Shown here piece after piece: positions 8,690-16,308 of a stretch of 64,000 bases of DNA. The position numbers and the translations under genes are program-made. The DNA comes from Actinomyces lilanjuaniae. GTDB lineage: Bacteria; Actinomycetota; Actinomycetes; Actinomycetales; Actinomycetaceae. Position 1 is the first letter of the stretch, and every line of letters starts with the position of its first letter. The stretch covers positions 2,852,001 to 2,916,000 of the forward strand of contig NZ_CP032514.1 in assembly GCF_003606385.1 (NCBI RefSeq), read 5' to 3'. A model generated the notes under the pieces. The model was not told where the DNA came from and ran no database searches. It saw only the letters and a list, made by a program, of their open reading frames with translations.

Positions 8690-10096
8690 TCAGTCCTGGG
8701 CGGCTCGGGTGGCTACCCGCTGAGAGTAGGGCGGGCCCTCCAGCTCGCTGCCCGCAGGGGCCGAGGCCGGGGAGACCTGCTCCAGGTTGGTCCCGCGCAC
8801 CCTCGAGATCCACCGCATAACGTGGTAGATGACAATTGCGGCGGCCGAGCCCAGGGCGATCCCCTCAAAGCTCGTCCCGTTCCACACCAGGGTGTAGTTG
8901 GCAATGGCCACCACCATGGACACCGCAGCAGTGTTGAGGTTGACGGGGTCAGAGAAGTCCACCCGGTTCTGTACCCAGATACGGACCCCCAGCATCCCGA
9001 TCATGCCGTACAGCACCGTGGCCGCCCCGCCCAGGACACCCGCAGGGATCGTCGCAATCACCGCACCGAACTTAGGCAGCATGGACAGGACCAGCGCCGT
9101 GACAGCTGCCACCACGTAGGCCGCTGTCGAGTAGACGCGAGTGGCCGCCATGACACCGATGTTCTCCGCGTAGGTCGTGGTGCCCGACCCGCCTCCCGCT
9201 CCGGCCAGGACTGTGGACAGCCCGTCAGCAGCCAGGGCACGCCCGGTGACGTCGTCGAGGTCCTCCCCCGTCATGGCGGACACCGACTTCACGTGCCCGA
9301 TGTTCTCCGCGACCAGGACCAGCACCACAGGGACGAACAGCCCCAGGAGGGAGACGTCGAAGGCGGGAGGGTGGAAGCCCGGCAGCCCCGCCCAGGACGC
9401 GGAGGAGACCGCGGAGAAGTCCACCTCACCGCGTAGGCAGGCTGTCAGGTAGCCCGCCAGCACGCCGATCAGGATCGCCAGGCGGCTGATGATCCCCTTG
9501 AACAGGACGGTCACTAGCAGGACGGACACGATGGTGACCACGGCGGTCACCGGAGCGGCCTGCACGTTGTCCCACGCTGACGGAGCCAGATTGAAGCCGA
9601 TGAGGGAGACCACCGCACCGGTGACGATCGGTGGCATGAGCCGGTCAATCCAGGAGGCACCCGCCAGGTGGACCACGACGCCGACGACCAGCAGGGAGGC
9701 TCCCGCTGCGATAACACCCCCCTGAGCCAAAGAGGCCCGGTGGGCGTCAAGGGGGGCGCCTCCGTCGGCTACGTAGCCGGTGACCGCACCGATCGGGGCG
9801 ATCAGGGCGAAGGACGACCCCAGGTAGCTAGGTAGGCGTCCCGAGGTGATCCCCAGGAACAGCAGCGTCCCCACCCCGGTGAAGAACAAGGTGGTGGCCG
9901 GGTCGAAGCCTGTCAGCAGTGGCACCAGGAAGGTGGCGCCAAACATGGCCACGACGTGCTGAACGCCGATACCAATCGTGCGTGGCCAGGTCAGCCTCTC
10001 GTCAGGGGCCACGACCTCGCCCGGCGTGACGGAGCGACCGTCACCGTGAAGGCGCCAGCCGCGGGAGAAGGGGAGTGAGGAGGGCAGCGGGGACAT
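8690..10096 (-). CDS. uraA: Uracil/xanthine permease (NCS2 family)
   Basis: 468 residues with about 12-14 hydrophobic segments. NCS2 hallmarks: GVQHVVAMFGATFLVPLLTG at the N-terminus, a Q/E-x-x-G-x-x-x-x-T-like segment (AENIGHVKSVSAMTGEDL) and GGSGTTTYAENIGVMAATRV. It imports uracil with protons; upp (19967) supplies the salvage step. The start at 10096 is set by GCAGGAGA seven bases upstream; the longer in-frame start is not supported. A 7-bp hairpin (CCCGGCA/TGCCGGG at 10179-10197) lies in the leader and could be regulatory. Confidence 0.92.
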   Translation of the reverse strand: MSPLPSSLPFSRGWRLHGDGRSVTPGEVVAPDERLTWPRTIGIGVQHVVAMFGATFLVPLLTGFDPATTLFFTGVGTLLFLGITSGRLPSYLGSSFALIAPIGAVTGYVADGGAPLDAHRASLAQGGVIAAGASLLVVGVVVHLAGASWIDRLMPPIVTGAVVSLIGFNLAPSAWDNVQAAPVTAVVTIVSVLLVTVLFKGIISRLAILIGVLAGYLTACLRGEVDFSAVSSASWAGLPGFHPPAFDVSLLGLFVPVVLVLVAENIGHVKSVSAMTGEDLDDVTGRALAADGLSTVLAGAGGGSGTTTYAENIGVMAATRVYSTAAYVVAAVTALVLSMLPKFGAVIATIPAGVLGGAATVLYGMIGMLGVRIWVQNRVDFSDPVNLNTAAVSMVVAIANYTLVWNGTSFEGIALGSAAAIVIYHVMRWISRVRGTNLEQVSPASAPAGSELEGPPYSQRVATRAAQD

Positions 10097-10178
10097 TCTT
10101 CTCCTGCCTGCAGTGTGGACAGATGCGTGGGGCAGGTGAGCGTCGGCGGCCGACGTCGTCCGCGCCTGCGCAGCAGGA

Positions 10179-10197
10179 CCCGGCAGAGCCTGCCGGG
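10179..10197 (-). promoter_or_regulatory. Hairpin in the uracil permease leader
   Basis: A perfect 7-bp stem with a 5-base loop (CCCGGCA, GAGCC, TGCCGGG) 83 bases upstream of the uraA start. Pyrimidine genes in Gram-positive bacteria are often controlled in the leader, but I see no clear PyrR-binding loop, so the role is open. Confidence 0.3.
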
Positions 10198-10335
10198 CCT
10201 TCAGCATAGGCGTGCGCCCACGAGCTGGTCGACCTAGGCAAGGGTGGGATCGGTCGCAGGTCTGTCACTCCTGGGGCAGGTCGCCCGTGGCTACGAGGCG
10301 CTCACGCCCGTGCAGGCATCAGGCATGATGAGGTC

Positions 10336-10740
10336 ATGAGCCCGCCCCCACCCCTACCACCGCAGCAGGCCCCCGGAGCCGGATCGGCAGCCTCAGCAGC
10401 CTCGGCGGCGGATCTGGTATCTGACCTGTGGCCAGGACCCTTCGCCGCCTTCCCCGGGACCGAGATGCTCCAGCCCTCAGAGGTCTTTGCCGGCCCCGGC
10501 TACCAGGCCCCGCAGCCCCGTACCGACCCGGTAGCAGCCCTCGCCCTGGGCTGCACTCTCCTGTCCCTCGTGCCGGGCGTGGGGATCCTCGCGCTGGGTC
10601 TGGGCCTGTGGGGCGCCCGACGCGTGCGGACCCGGTTTGCCACCGGGGCCTCCCTGGCCCGGCTGGCAGTCGTCGTCGGTGCCGCCGCCACCGTCGCCTG
10701 GCTGTGGCTCGGTGCGCTGCTGCTGCTCCCGATCTCCTGA
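10336..10740 (+). CDS. Small DUF4190-like membrane protein
   Basis: 134 residues. A Pro/Ala-rich cytoplasmic N-terminus (~60 residues) is followed by two hydrophobic segments separated by a short basic loop (ALALGCTLLSLVPGVGILAL, then VRTRFATGASLARLAVVVGA), the two-helix pattern of actinobacterial DUF4190 proteins. Function unknown. It stands alone, transcribed divergently from uraA. Confidence 0.65.
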   Translation: MSPPPPLPPQQAPGAGSAASAASAADLVSDLWPGPFAAFPGTEMLQPSEVFAGPGYQAPQPRTDPVAALALGCTLLSLVPGVGILALGLGLWGARRVRTRFATGASLARLAVVVGAAATVAWLWLGALLLLPIS

Positions 10741-10819
10741 GCCTCTCCCGTGCCGCGCCTTCCCGCGGCACGACGACCACCGGTTCCCCTGAGACAACGG
10801 TTCCCCTTAGGGTAGTGGC

Positions 10820-11557
10820 GTGAAGCCTTTCATCATGGTGTCTACGCGTCCCGAGCTGGAAGCGGCACAGCACGAGTACGAGTCATTCCTGGCGCAGAGC
10901 GGGCTGGCCCGCCAGGACCTGCAGCACGTCCAGCTGGAGGAGATCGACTTCCTGGACGCCTTCACCGCCCGTGACGTCTCCGGGGTCTTCATCGGTGGCA
11001 GCCCCTACAACCCCTCGACTCCCGCGACCGCCAAGACCCGCAGCCAGCTCAGGGTAGAGGACCAGGTGCGCGAGCTGCTAGCGGTAGCCCTCAAGGAGGG
11101 CGTGGCCCTGCTGGCTACCGGCTTCGGCCTGCAGGTGCTGGCCGCCTACCTGGGGACACAGGCCGAGGAGGAGTTCGGCGAGGAGCTGGGCGCCGCAGAC
11201 ATCTTCCTCACCGCGCAGGGCCGCGAGGACCCGCTGCTTCACGGAATGCCCCAGGTGTTCAGCGTGTTTGTCGGCCACCACGAGGGGGTGGGGCAGATCC
11301 CGCACAACGCGACCCTGCTGGCCAGCTCCCCGGACTGCCCCGTGCAGATGATCCGGGTGGGCAAGGCTGTCTACGGAACCCAGTTCAACCCCGAGCTGGA
11401 CGCGGCCCGCTTTGAGCAGCGCGTGAGCATCTACGCCGACGCCGGCTATGGCGACCCCGACCTGAGTGAGGACATTCTGTCCAAGGCCCGCTCCGAGGCC
11501 CCGCACGAGGCCGGACGGATCATCCGCAACTTCGTGACCCACTTCAGGCGGGACTAG
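10820..11557 (+). CDS. Class I glutamine amidotransferase-like protein lacking the catalytic Cys and His
   Basis: 245 residues with the class I GATase fold: IGGSPYNPST near the N-terminus, the nucleophile-elbow region LLATGFGLQVLA and the catalytic-dyad region YGTQFNPELD. In active enzymes the elbow carries Cys and the dyad reads FHPE. Here Cys is replaced by Phe and His by Asn, while Glu remains. Its paralogue at 12517-13251 keeps both residues. So this copy should not hydrolyse glutamine and may be a regulatory or structural partner. The two share the N-terminal MKPF and the AEYESFL-like segment. Confidence 0.85.
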   Translation: MKPFIMVSTRPELEAAQHEYESFLAQSGLARQDLQHVQLEEIDFLDAFTARDVSGVFIGGSPYNPSTPATAKTRSQLRVEDQVRELLAVALKEGVALLATGFGLQVLAAYLGTQAEEEFGEELGAADIFLTAQGREDPLLHGMPQVFSVFVGHHEGVGQIPHNATLLASSPDCPVQMIRVGKAVYGTQFNPELDAARFEQRVSIYADAGYGDPDLSEDILSKARSEAPHEAGRIIRNFVTHFRRD

Positions 11558-11623
11558 AGCCTGCTGCGTCCCCCTGCGCCGAGGGGGGCCGAGGGGATCG
11601 GTTCGGGAGCGGGCCGCAGGCTC
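11557..11623. terminator. Candidate bidirectional terminator between convergent genes
   Basis: GAGCCTGC at 11557-11564 pairs with GCAGGCTC at 11616-11623. Inside it, CCCCCT (11570-11575) pairs with AGGGGG (11582-11587) around a 6-base loop. It lies between the amidotransferase-like gene and the convergent oxidoreductase gene. No long T run is present. Confidence 0.4.
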
Positions 11624-11638
11624 CGGGGCAGGACAGGC

Positions 11639-12328
11639 TCAGGACAGGTCTGCGTAGGCCAGGGGCACGTCAGCCACCGCTTGGGCGATCGGCGTGTCAC
11701 CGTCGTGGAAGGGGATGACCCGACCGACGCTGCGCGGCTCGTCCAGGACAGCCGCGATAACGCGTGCCACGTTGCCTCGCGAGGTCAGTGCCGACGCACC
11801 GGACTGGTCATCTCCGCCGACCCGCTCCACGGTGATGCGCCCCGACGGCTCCTGGGCCGTCAGCCCGCCGGGCCCGAGGATCGTCCACTCCAGGTCGGTG
11901 GACTGGAGATGGCGGTCAGCGGCGATCTTGGCAACGGCGTAGGCCCGCAACGGGTGGTCCTCCGGGACCTCGCCGTAGGCAGTGATGAAGGAGACCATGA
12001 CGTAGCGGGTGGCGCCCGCTGCCGCAGCAGCGTCCATGGAGCGCAGCGCCGCTGCGCGGTCAACGGCGTCAGTGCGGGCCGGTCCGCCCTTGCCGCCCGC
12101 TCCGGCTGACCACACGACCGCCCGTGCCCCGGCAAAGGCCTGCGTGAGCTGTTCGGTACTCGCCTCCTCCACGGAGAGCACCACCGGTAGGGCGCCGGTG
12201 GCGGACACCTCCTCAGCATGGTCCGGGTTACGGATCAGGGAGAGGACCTCGTGGCCTGCCTCAACGAGCAGCGGAGCGGTGAGAAGAGCGACCTTGCCGT
12301 GGCCGCCGACGATGACGATACGAGACAT
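11639..12328 (-). CDS. NAD(P)H-binding atypical short-chain dehydrogenase (NmrA/SDR_a5-like)
   Basis: 229 residues. The Rossmann motif MSRIVIVGGHGKVALLTAPL opens the protein; SAGAGGKGGPARTDAVDRAA and RYVMVSFITAYGEVPEDHPL follow, with YAVAKIAADRHL as the Tyr-x-x-x-Lys segment. It resembles the YwnB/YtfG group of sugar-epimerase-like oxidoreductases. The start at 12328 has AAAGGAC seven bases upstream. It lies between two paralogous amidotransferase genes, but no shared pathway can be inferred. Substrate unknown. Confidence 0.8.
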   Translation of the reverse strand: MSRIVIVGGHGKVALLTAPLLVEAGHEVLSLIRNPDHAEEVSATGALPVVLSVEEASTEQLTQAFAGARAVVWSAGAGGKGGPARTDAVDRAAALRSMDAAAAAGATRYVMVSFITAYGEVPEDHPLRAYAVAKIAADRHLQSTDLEWTILGPGGLTAQEPSGRITVERVGGDDQSGASALTSRGNVARVIAAVLDEPRSVGRVIPFHDGDTPIAQAVADVPLAYADLS

Positions 12329-12516
12329 GAACAGGTCCTTTCGACTGGCACCAGGCGGTGCCGTTGCTGCTGCCCCAGGCGAGCACCTTCTGCGCGACGA
12401 CCAGGGCTGGCCTGGGTCCTGCCTGGAGCGGCCCCGGACGTGGCTGCCATCCTCCACCTGCCACCGGGTCCCCGGCCAGCCTCACTCGCCGCCCGCGAAC
12501 GCGCCCGCGAACGAGG

Positions 12517-13251
12517 TCAGTCGCGAGCGTGCACCGCCACGAAGTTGGCCAGCACCTTCCAGGAGTCACTGACGTCCGGCTCACTGGTCCAGGCCTGGAT
12601 ACGCGGCAGGTCCTGCGTCTCAAAGTACCCGTGCCCGGCGTAGAAGCCCAGGCGGTAGGACAGGGCGGGACCATCAAGCTCGGGGTGGAACTGGGTGGCG
12701 TAGAGATTGCGACCGACCCGCAGCATCTGGTAGGGACAGGAACCTGAGGTCGCCAGCACCACGGCGTTGCGGGGTGGCACCGTGACAGCGTCCTTGTGGG
12801 CCACGAAGGCGCGGAAGGTCGCGGGGATGTCGACGCAGACCGGGTCGTCAAGCCCCTCAGGCGTGAGCGTGACCTCCGGGGCGGAGACCTCCTCCCGGTA
12901 GGTCCCGTCAACCACCGCCCCCTGGTGAGTTGCCAGGGTGCCCACACCGTAGCAGGCTCCCAGGAACGGGAAGTCGGCCTGCACCAGACGGTCGAGGAGC
13001 GCGTCGAACTCGGCCTCCACACGCAGCTGGGTGGCCGACTTCCTCTCCGCAGGTGTCGTCGTGTTGAAGGGGGACCCGCCCACGATGATGCCGGACCAGT
13101 CCTCAAGGCTGATCTCCGGCATAGGACGAGCCTCGAGGCGGTGGCGTACCAGGGTGGACTCCTCCAGACCGGTACGCAGCAGGAACGACTCGTACTCAGC
13201 ATCCGCAGGCCCGTCAGCGTCACGGGTCGCCAGGAACAGGAAGGGCTTCAC
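12517..13251 (-). CDS. Class I glutamine amidotransferase
   Basis: 244 residues. All GATase landmarks are intact: GGSPFNTTTP, nucleophile Cys in FLGACYGVGTLATHQGA, and His-Glu in YATQFHPELD. This is the GMP-synthase-like amidotransferase group of stand-alone proteins that take glutamine nitrogen or act on gamma-glutamyl compounds. Paralogue of 10820-11557 in inverted orientation. Substrate unknown. Confidence 0.85.
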   Translation of the reverse strand: MKPFLFLATRDADGPADAEYESFLLRTGLEESTLVRHRLEARPMPEISLEDWSGIIVGGSPFNTTTPAERKSATQLRVEAEFDALLDRLVQADFPFLGACYGVGTLATHQGAVVDGTYREEVSAPEVTLTPEGLDDPVCVDIPATFRAFVAHKDAVTVPPRNAVVLATSGSCPYQMLRVGRNLYATQFHPELDGPALSYRLGFYAGHGYFETQDLPRIQAWTSEPDVSDSWKVLANFVAVHARD

Positions 13252-13328
13252 ACCACGACTCTAGCGAGCAGCAGGCGGCGCAGCCGCATGATCGTGCACG
13301 CCGGGCACGTGGCCTGCTCCACGCCGGG

Positions 13329-14153
13329 CTACGCCTCGCGACGGGCCAGCCGGGCCAGGACAGCCTCAACGGCCTCGTGGACCACGACCGACGCCGGCTG
13401 CTGCGCTGTCGAGCCAGCCGGGGCAGCGCGACGGCCGCTAGGCTGACTGACAGGACCAACGGCCTCGTCGACGAGAACCAGCGCCGCGGTGGCCACCCCA
13501 CCGCCAGCCAGGGCCATCCCCTCCGCGACCGTGTCCGTGACGACGGCGTCGACTCCCATGCCAGCCAGGATCCTGGCCTCAGCGGGAGTGGGGCGGAGCG
13601 GACCCGCCCCCAGGGCTACGACACCGGTGCCTCGCACTCCGGGCAGACGCGACACGCGTGTGGTCAGGTCCTCGTCCCAGGTGGCCTGGATCAGGCGCTC
13701 GGAGGGAAACAGCGGCGTGCCCGAGAGGCTGACGTGGTCACCGACGGCCAGGAGATCACCAGGAGCCGCCCCGCCCACGGAGGAGGCGCGGGTGACCAGG
13801 AGAGCGGCTCGAGCACCGGAGCCCGCCACGATCCTGGCCAGCGCCGTGGTACTGCGAGCGGGGTGCCCCTCGTACAGGCAGGTACGGCCCCGGGCGACAA
13901 GGACGCCGAGGCCACCGCGGTCGTAGGAGAGCAGGGCGTCCTCCTGGTCGGCACTCCTGGGCTCCAGGACCCCCGGCAGAAAGGACAGACGCACCCGCGC
14001 CTGAGGAGCGCCCCAGGCCGCGTCCAGCTCGGCCAGAAGCTGCGGTTCACACACGACCAGAAGGTCGTGACGCGGCCGACCCGTAGCCAGGAGGATGGAG
14101 ACTCCGGCGGGGTCCTCGTCCCAGGTCTCAGGCACAGCTGGCGACAGGGCCAT
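13329..14153 (-). CDS. Divergent purine-nucleoside-phosphorylase-like protein
   Basis: 274 residues. The order of segments matches PNP/UDP family enzymes: LYEGHPARSTTALARIVAGS, then ALLVTRASSVGGAAPGDLLA with VGDHVSLSGT, then a GMGVDAVVTDTVAEGMALAG segment where PNPs have the MST-x-PE motif. Key residues differ (no clear catalytic Asn/Glu context), so activity is doubtful. The start at 14153 has GGGAGGA seven bases upstream. Salvage of purine nucleosides is the family role; here it is only inferred. Confidence 0.55.
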   Translation of the reverse strand: MALSPAVPETWDEDPAGVSILLATGRPRHDLLVVCEPQLLAELDAAWGAPQARVRLSFLPGVLEPRSADQEDALLSYDRGGLGVLVARGRTCLYEGHPARSTTALARIVAGSGARAALLVTRASSVGGAAPGDLLAVGDHVSLSGTPLFPSERLIQATWDEDLTTRVSRLPGVRGTGVVALGAGPLRPTPAEARILAGMGVDAVVTDTVAEGMALAGGGVATAALVLVDEAVGPVSQPSGRRAAPAGSTAQQPASVVVHEAVEAVLARLARREA

Positions 14154-14487
14154 TGGTCCTCCCTCTGTCGTGTGTGGTTGACGTACCCGAATGAGGGTAG
14201 CGCTATAAGACACCGTTTACCTGCGCACGCCTGTGAGAAGCACCTAGGATGATTATGGTCCGCTGGAGAGAACCTCAAGAAAGTCTGGGTATTCTGAAGT
14301 TCTCTCGCCACGCCGGACCGCCGTCCAGTCAAGGCAAGATTCGTCACATAAGCGCTTGAGCAGACCAGGCTGAGCCGTTACGCACACCGGCAGGTCAGGC
14401 CGCCAGCAGCACAGGAACCACGGCACCGCTGCGCACACGTAAGCCCGGGTCGCCCCGTCATCGTGAGGGGCCACCCGGGCACTGCGG

Positions 14488-14573
14488 CGGTAGCGCTGGG
14501 ATTCGAACCCAGGGTGGCTGTAAACCACACAGACTTTCGAGATCTGCACCTTCGGCCGCTCGGACACGCTACC
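14488..14573 (-). tRNA. tRNA-Ser (anticodon CGA)
   Basis: Read on the minus strand. The acceptor stem GGTAGCG/CGCTACC pairs fully and the discriminator base is G. The anticodon loop is CTCGAAA, giving anticodon CGA (codon UCG). A long variable arm, typical of serine tRNA, precedes the T arm GGGTTCGAATCCC. CCA is not encoded. The 334-base gap 14154-14487 holds no gene; an 8-bp GAGAGAAC/GTTCTCTC inverted repeat (14266-14306) lies downstream of the tRNA and could end its transcript. Confidence 0.95.
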
Positions 14574-14758
14574 TTGTGGCACCGAGGGTACACGGGGCCT
14601 CCAGCTCCCTCCAACGGGCGGCTGCTGCGAGGTAGGTCACCACATAGCTGACCGGGCGCCGGGCGGCCGGTCGACGGGCGCAGGCTCCAGCCGCACGAGC
14701 AGCGGAAGACCGTGTCGCAGCGATCCACTGGCCTTACCGGCTGGCCTTACCGGCCCCA

Positions 14759-15331
14759 TCAGGCCTCAGGCACCTGCCTGATGACCCGGGCCGGGACGCC
14801 GCCGACGACGGTCCGCGCGGGCACGTCCCTGGTCACGACTGCCCCTGCGGCCAGGACCGCCCCGTCCCCCACCGTGACGCCGCTGGTGACAACGACCTTG
14901 GCTCCCACCCAGACGTCGTCGCCCAGTCGGATCGGAGCCGGGTGGGTCGTGGCCCGGTCGGCGACCGCAAGGGAGTGGTCCAGCGTCGCCAGGACCACGT
15001 CGTGCCCGATAAAGCAGCGGTCCCCGACCCAGATGCCGCCCTGATCCTGGAACCGGCACCCGGAGTTGATGAAGACCTGCTCCCCCAGGTGGATGTTGGC
15101 TCCGAAGTCTGTGGTGAAGGGCGGGAAGAGACGGAAGGACTCCGGGACGGCGCGAGTGGTGATGCGCTCCATGAGCGCCCGGATTTCCCCCGGATCGTGG
15201 TAGCCGGTGTTGAGCTCGGCCGTCAGACGCTGGACCTCCACGGCACGCTGGCTCTGGAAGGCCGCCTCCTGGCTTCCGCCACGGATCGGCTGGCCAGAGG
15301 CGACATAGTCAAGAAAGGTACGAAGATCCAT
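14759..15331 (-). CDS. Sugar O-acetyltransferase (maltose/galactoside acetyltransferase type)
   Basis: 190 residues, the normal size for Maa/LacA. The N-terminal mac domain (AFQSQRAVEVQRLTAELN) is followed by left-handed beta-helix hexapeptides (NIHLGEQVFINSGCRFQDQG, WVGAKVVVTSGVTVGDGAVL) and the C-terminal VVTRDVPARTVVGGVPARVI signature. The catalytic His is in TLDHSL. It transfers acetyl from acetyl-CoA to sugars. Single gene between the tRNA and tadA-type deaminase. Confidence 0.9.
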   Translation of the reverse strand: MDLRTFLDYVASGQPIRGGSQEAAFQSQRAVEVQRLTAELNTGYHDPGEIRALMERITTRAVPESFRLFPPFTTDFGANIHLGEQVFINSGCRFQDQGGIWVGDRCFIGHDVVLATLDHSLAVADRATTHPAPIRLGDDVWVGAKVVVTSGVTVGDGAVLAAGAVVTRDVPARTVVGGVPARVIRQVPEA

Positions 15332-15488
15332 CGCTACCCCCAGGTCATTTCATTGCCTGCAGTGCCCCTTGCAGCGCCACAAGGCAGGCGCAGCCCGGCC
15401 CCTGCAGGCCTAGTGTGTCACAGTGGGGACCGTGGCCACGAGCCCTCGGCCAAAGCATCGACGCCGCTCGTGGCAGCCCTCCCGCCGC

Positions 15489-15920
15489 CTACCGTCGCCG
15501 GGAGAAGAAGTCCTCCAGCAGGGCAGCCGACTCCTGCGCCCGCACCCCGGCACGCACCTCGACCTGGTGGTTGGCGCGCGCATCGCGCACCACGTCACGC
15601 ACCGAGCCGCAGGCACCGGTCCTGGGCTCCCAGGCTCCCAGGACGAGCCGCGCCACCCGGGCCAGCACAAGAGCGCCGGCACACATGGTGCACGGCTCAA
15701 GCGTGACCACCAGCGTGCACCCCTGAAGCCGGGCGTCCGCGAGGACGGCTCCAGCGGCGCGCAGCGCCCGGACCTCCGCGTGCGCCGTGGGGTCGCGCTC
15801 GGCCTCACAGGCGTTGGCAGCCTCAGCCAGGACTCGGCCGTCGGCTCCCAGGACCACCGCGCCCACCGGCACCTCGCCCTGCTCTCCCGCCGCCGCCGCG
15901 AGCTCCAGCGCTCGCGCCAT
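15489..15920 (-). CDS. tadA: tRNA-specific adenosine deaminase TadA (wobble A34 to inosine)
   Basis: 143 residues from ATG 15920. Zinc-site motifs are complete: HAEV (catalytic Glu) and PCTMC. GEVPVGAVV and the C-terminal LEDFFSRRR are family hallmarks. It modifies tRNA-Arg(ACG). A much longer in-frame ORF begins at 16277, but its extra N-terminus is unlike any deaminase. This start gives a slightly short protein, so a few residues upstream may be translated. It shares only the name with the pilus ATPase TadA. The gap 15921-16308 shows nothing else. Confidence 0.9.
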   Translation of the reverse strand: MARALELAAAAGEQGEVPVGAVVLGADGRVLAEAANACEAERDPTAHAEVRALRAAGAVLADARLQGCTLVVTLEPCTMCAGALVLARVARLVLGAWEPRTGACGSVRDVVRDARANHQVEVRAGVRAQESAALLEDFFSRRR

Positions 15921-16308
15921 GGCTGCAGAGTCGGCAGAAGAGGCAGGAGGTAATATCCCAGAAGAGCCTGCGGAGCCCGGTATCGCCGACGTCGCCCACG
16001 TCGCGTCCAGCCTCGGCCCCTGTCCCACTGCCCCAGGATGGCAGACCAGCCTCGCAGTCCCGCACGCACCACGCCCCAACAGCCCCGAGAACCGGGCAGA
16101 GACCTCCTCGCGACAGAAGAGACAGATCTCACAACAACCCCGCTCATTCCCCCAGATACCAGAGGTCGTACCACCAGATTTCAGCAGCGCAGCAGGGGCT
16201 GCGGTTGCCATATCTCCATGAACCTGCCAGGGTCGCCCCGGTTTGCACGAATCTGCCTGAGTCACCACGACAGGCACGAGCCACAGTGACTACGAACGGA
16301 GCACATCG

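Noticed and set aside
14266..14306. GAGAGAAC/GTTCTCTC inverted repeat as a regulatory RNA
   Set aside because: Only 8 bp with a 25-base loop and no conserved features; at most a weak terminator for the tRNA.
15921..16277. Long N-terminal extension of the tRNA adenosine deaminase
   Set aside because: Cys/Gly-rich sequence without any deaminase match; the conserved protein starts near ATG 15920.
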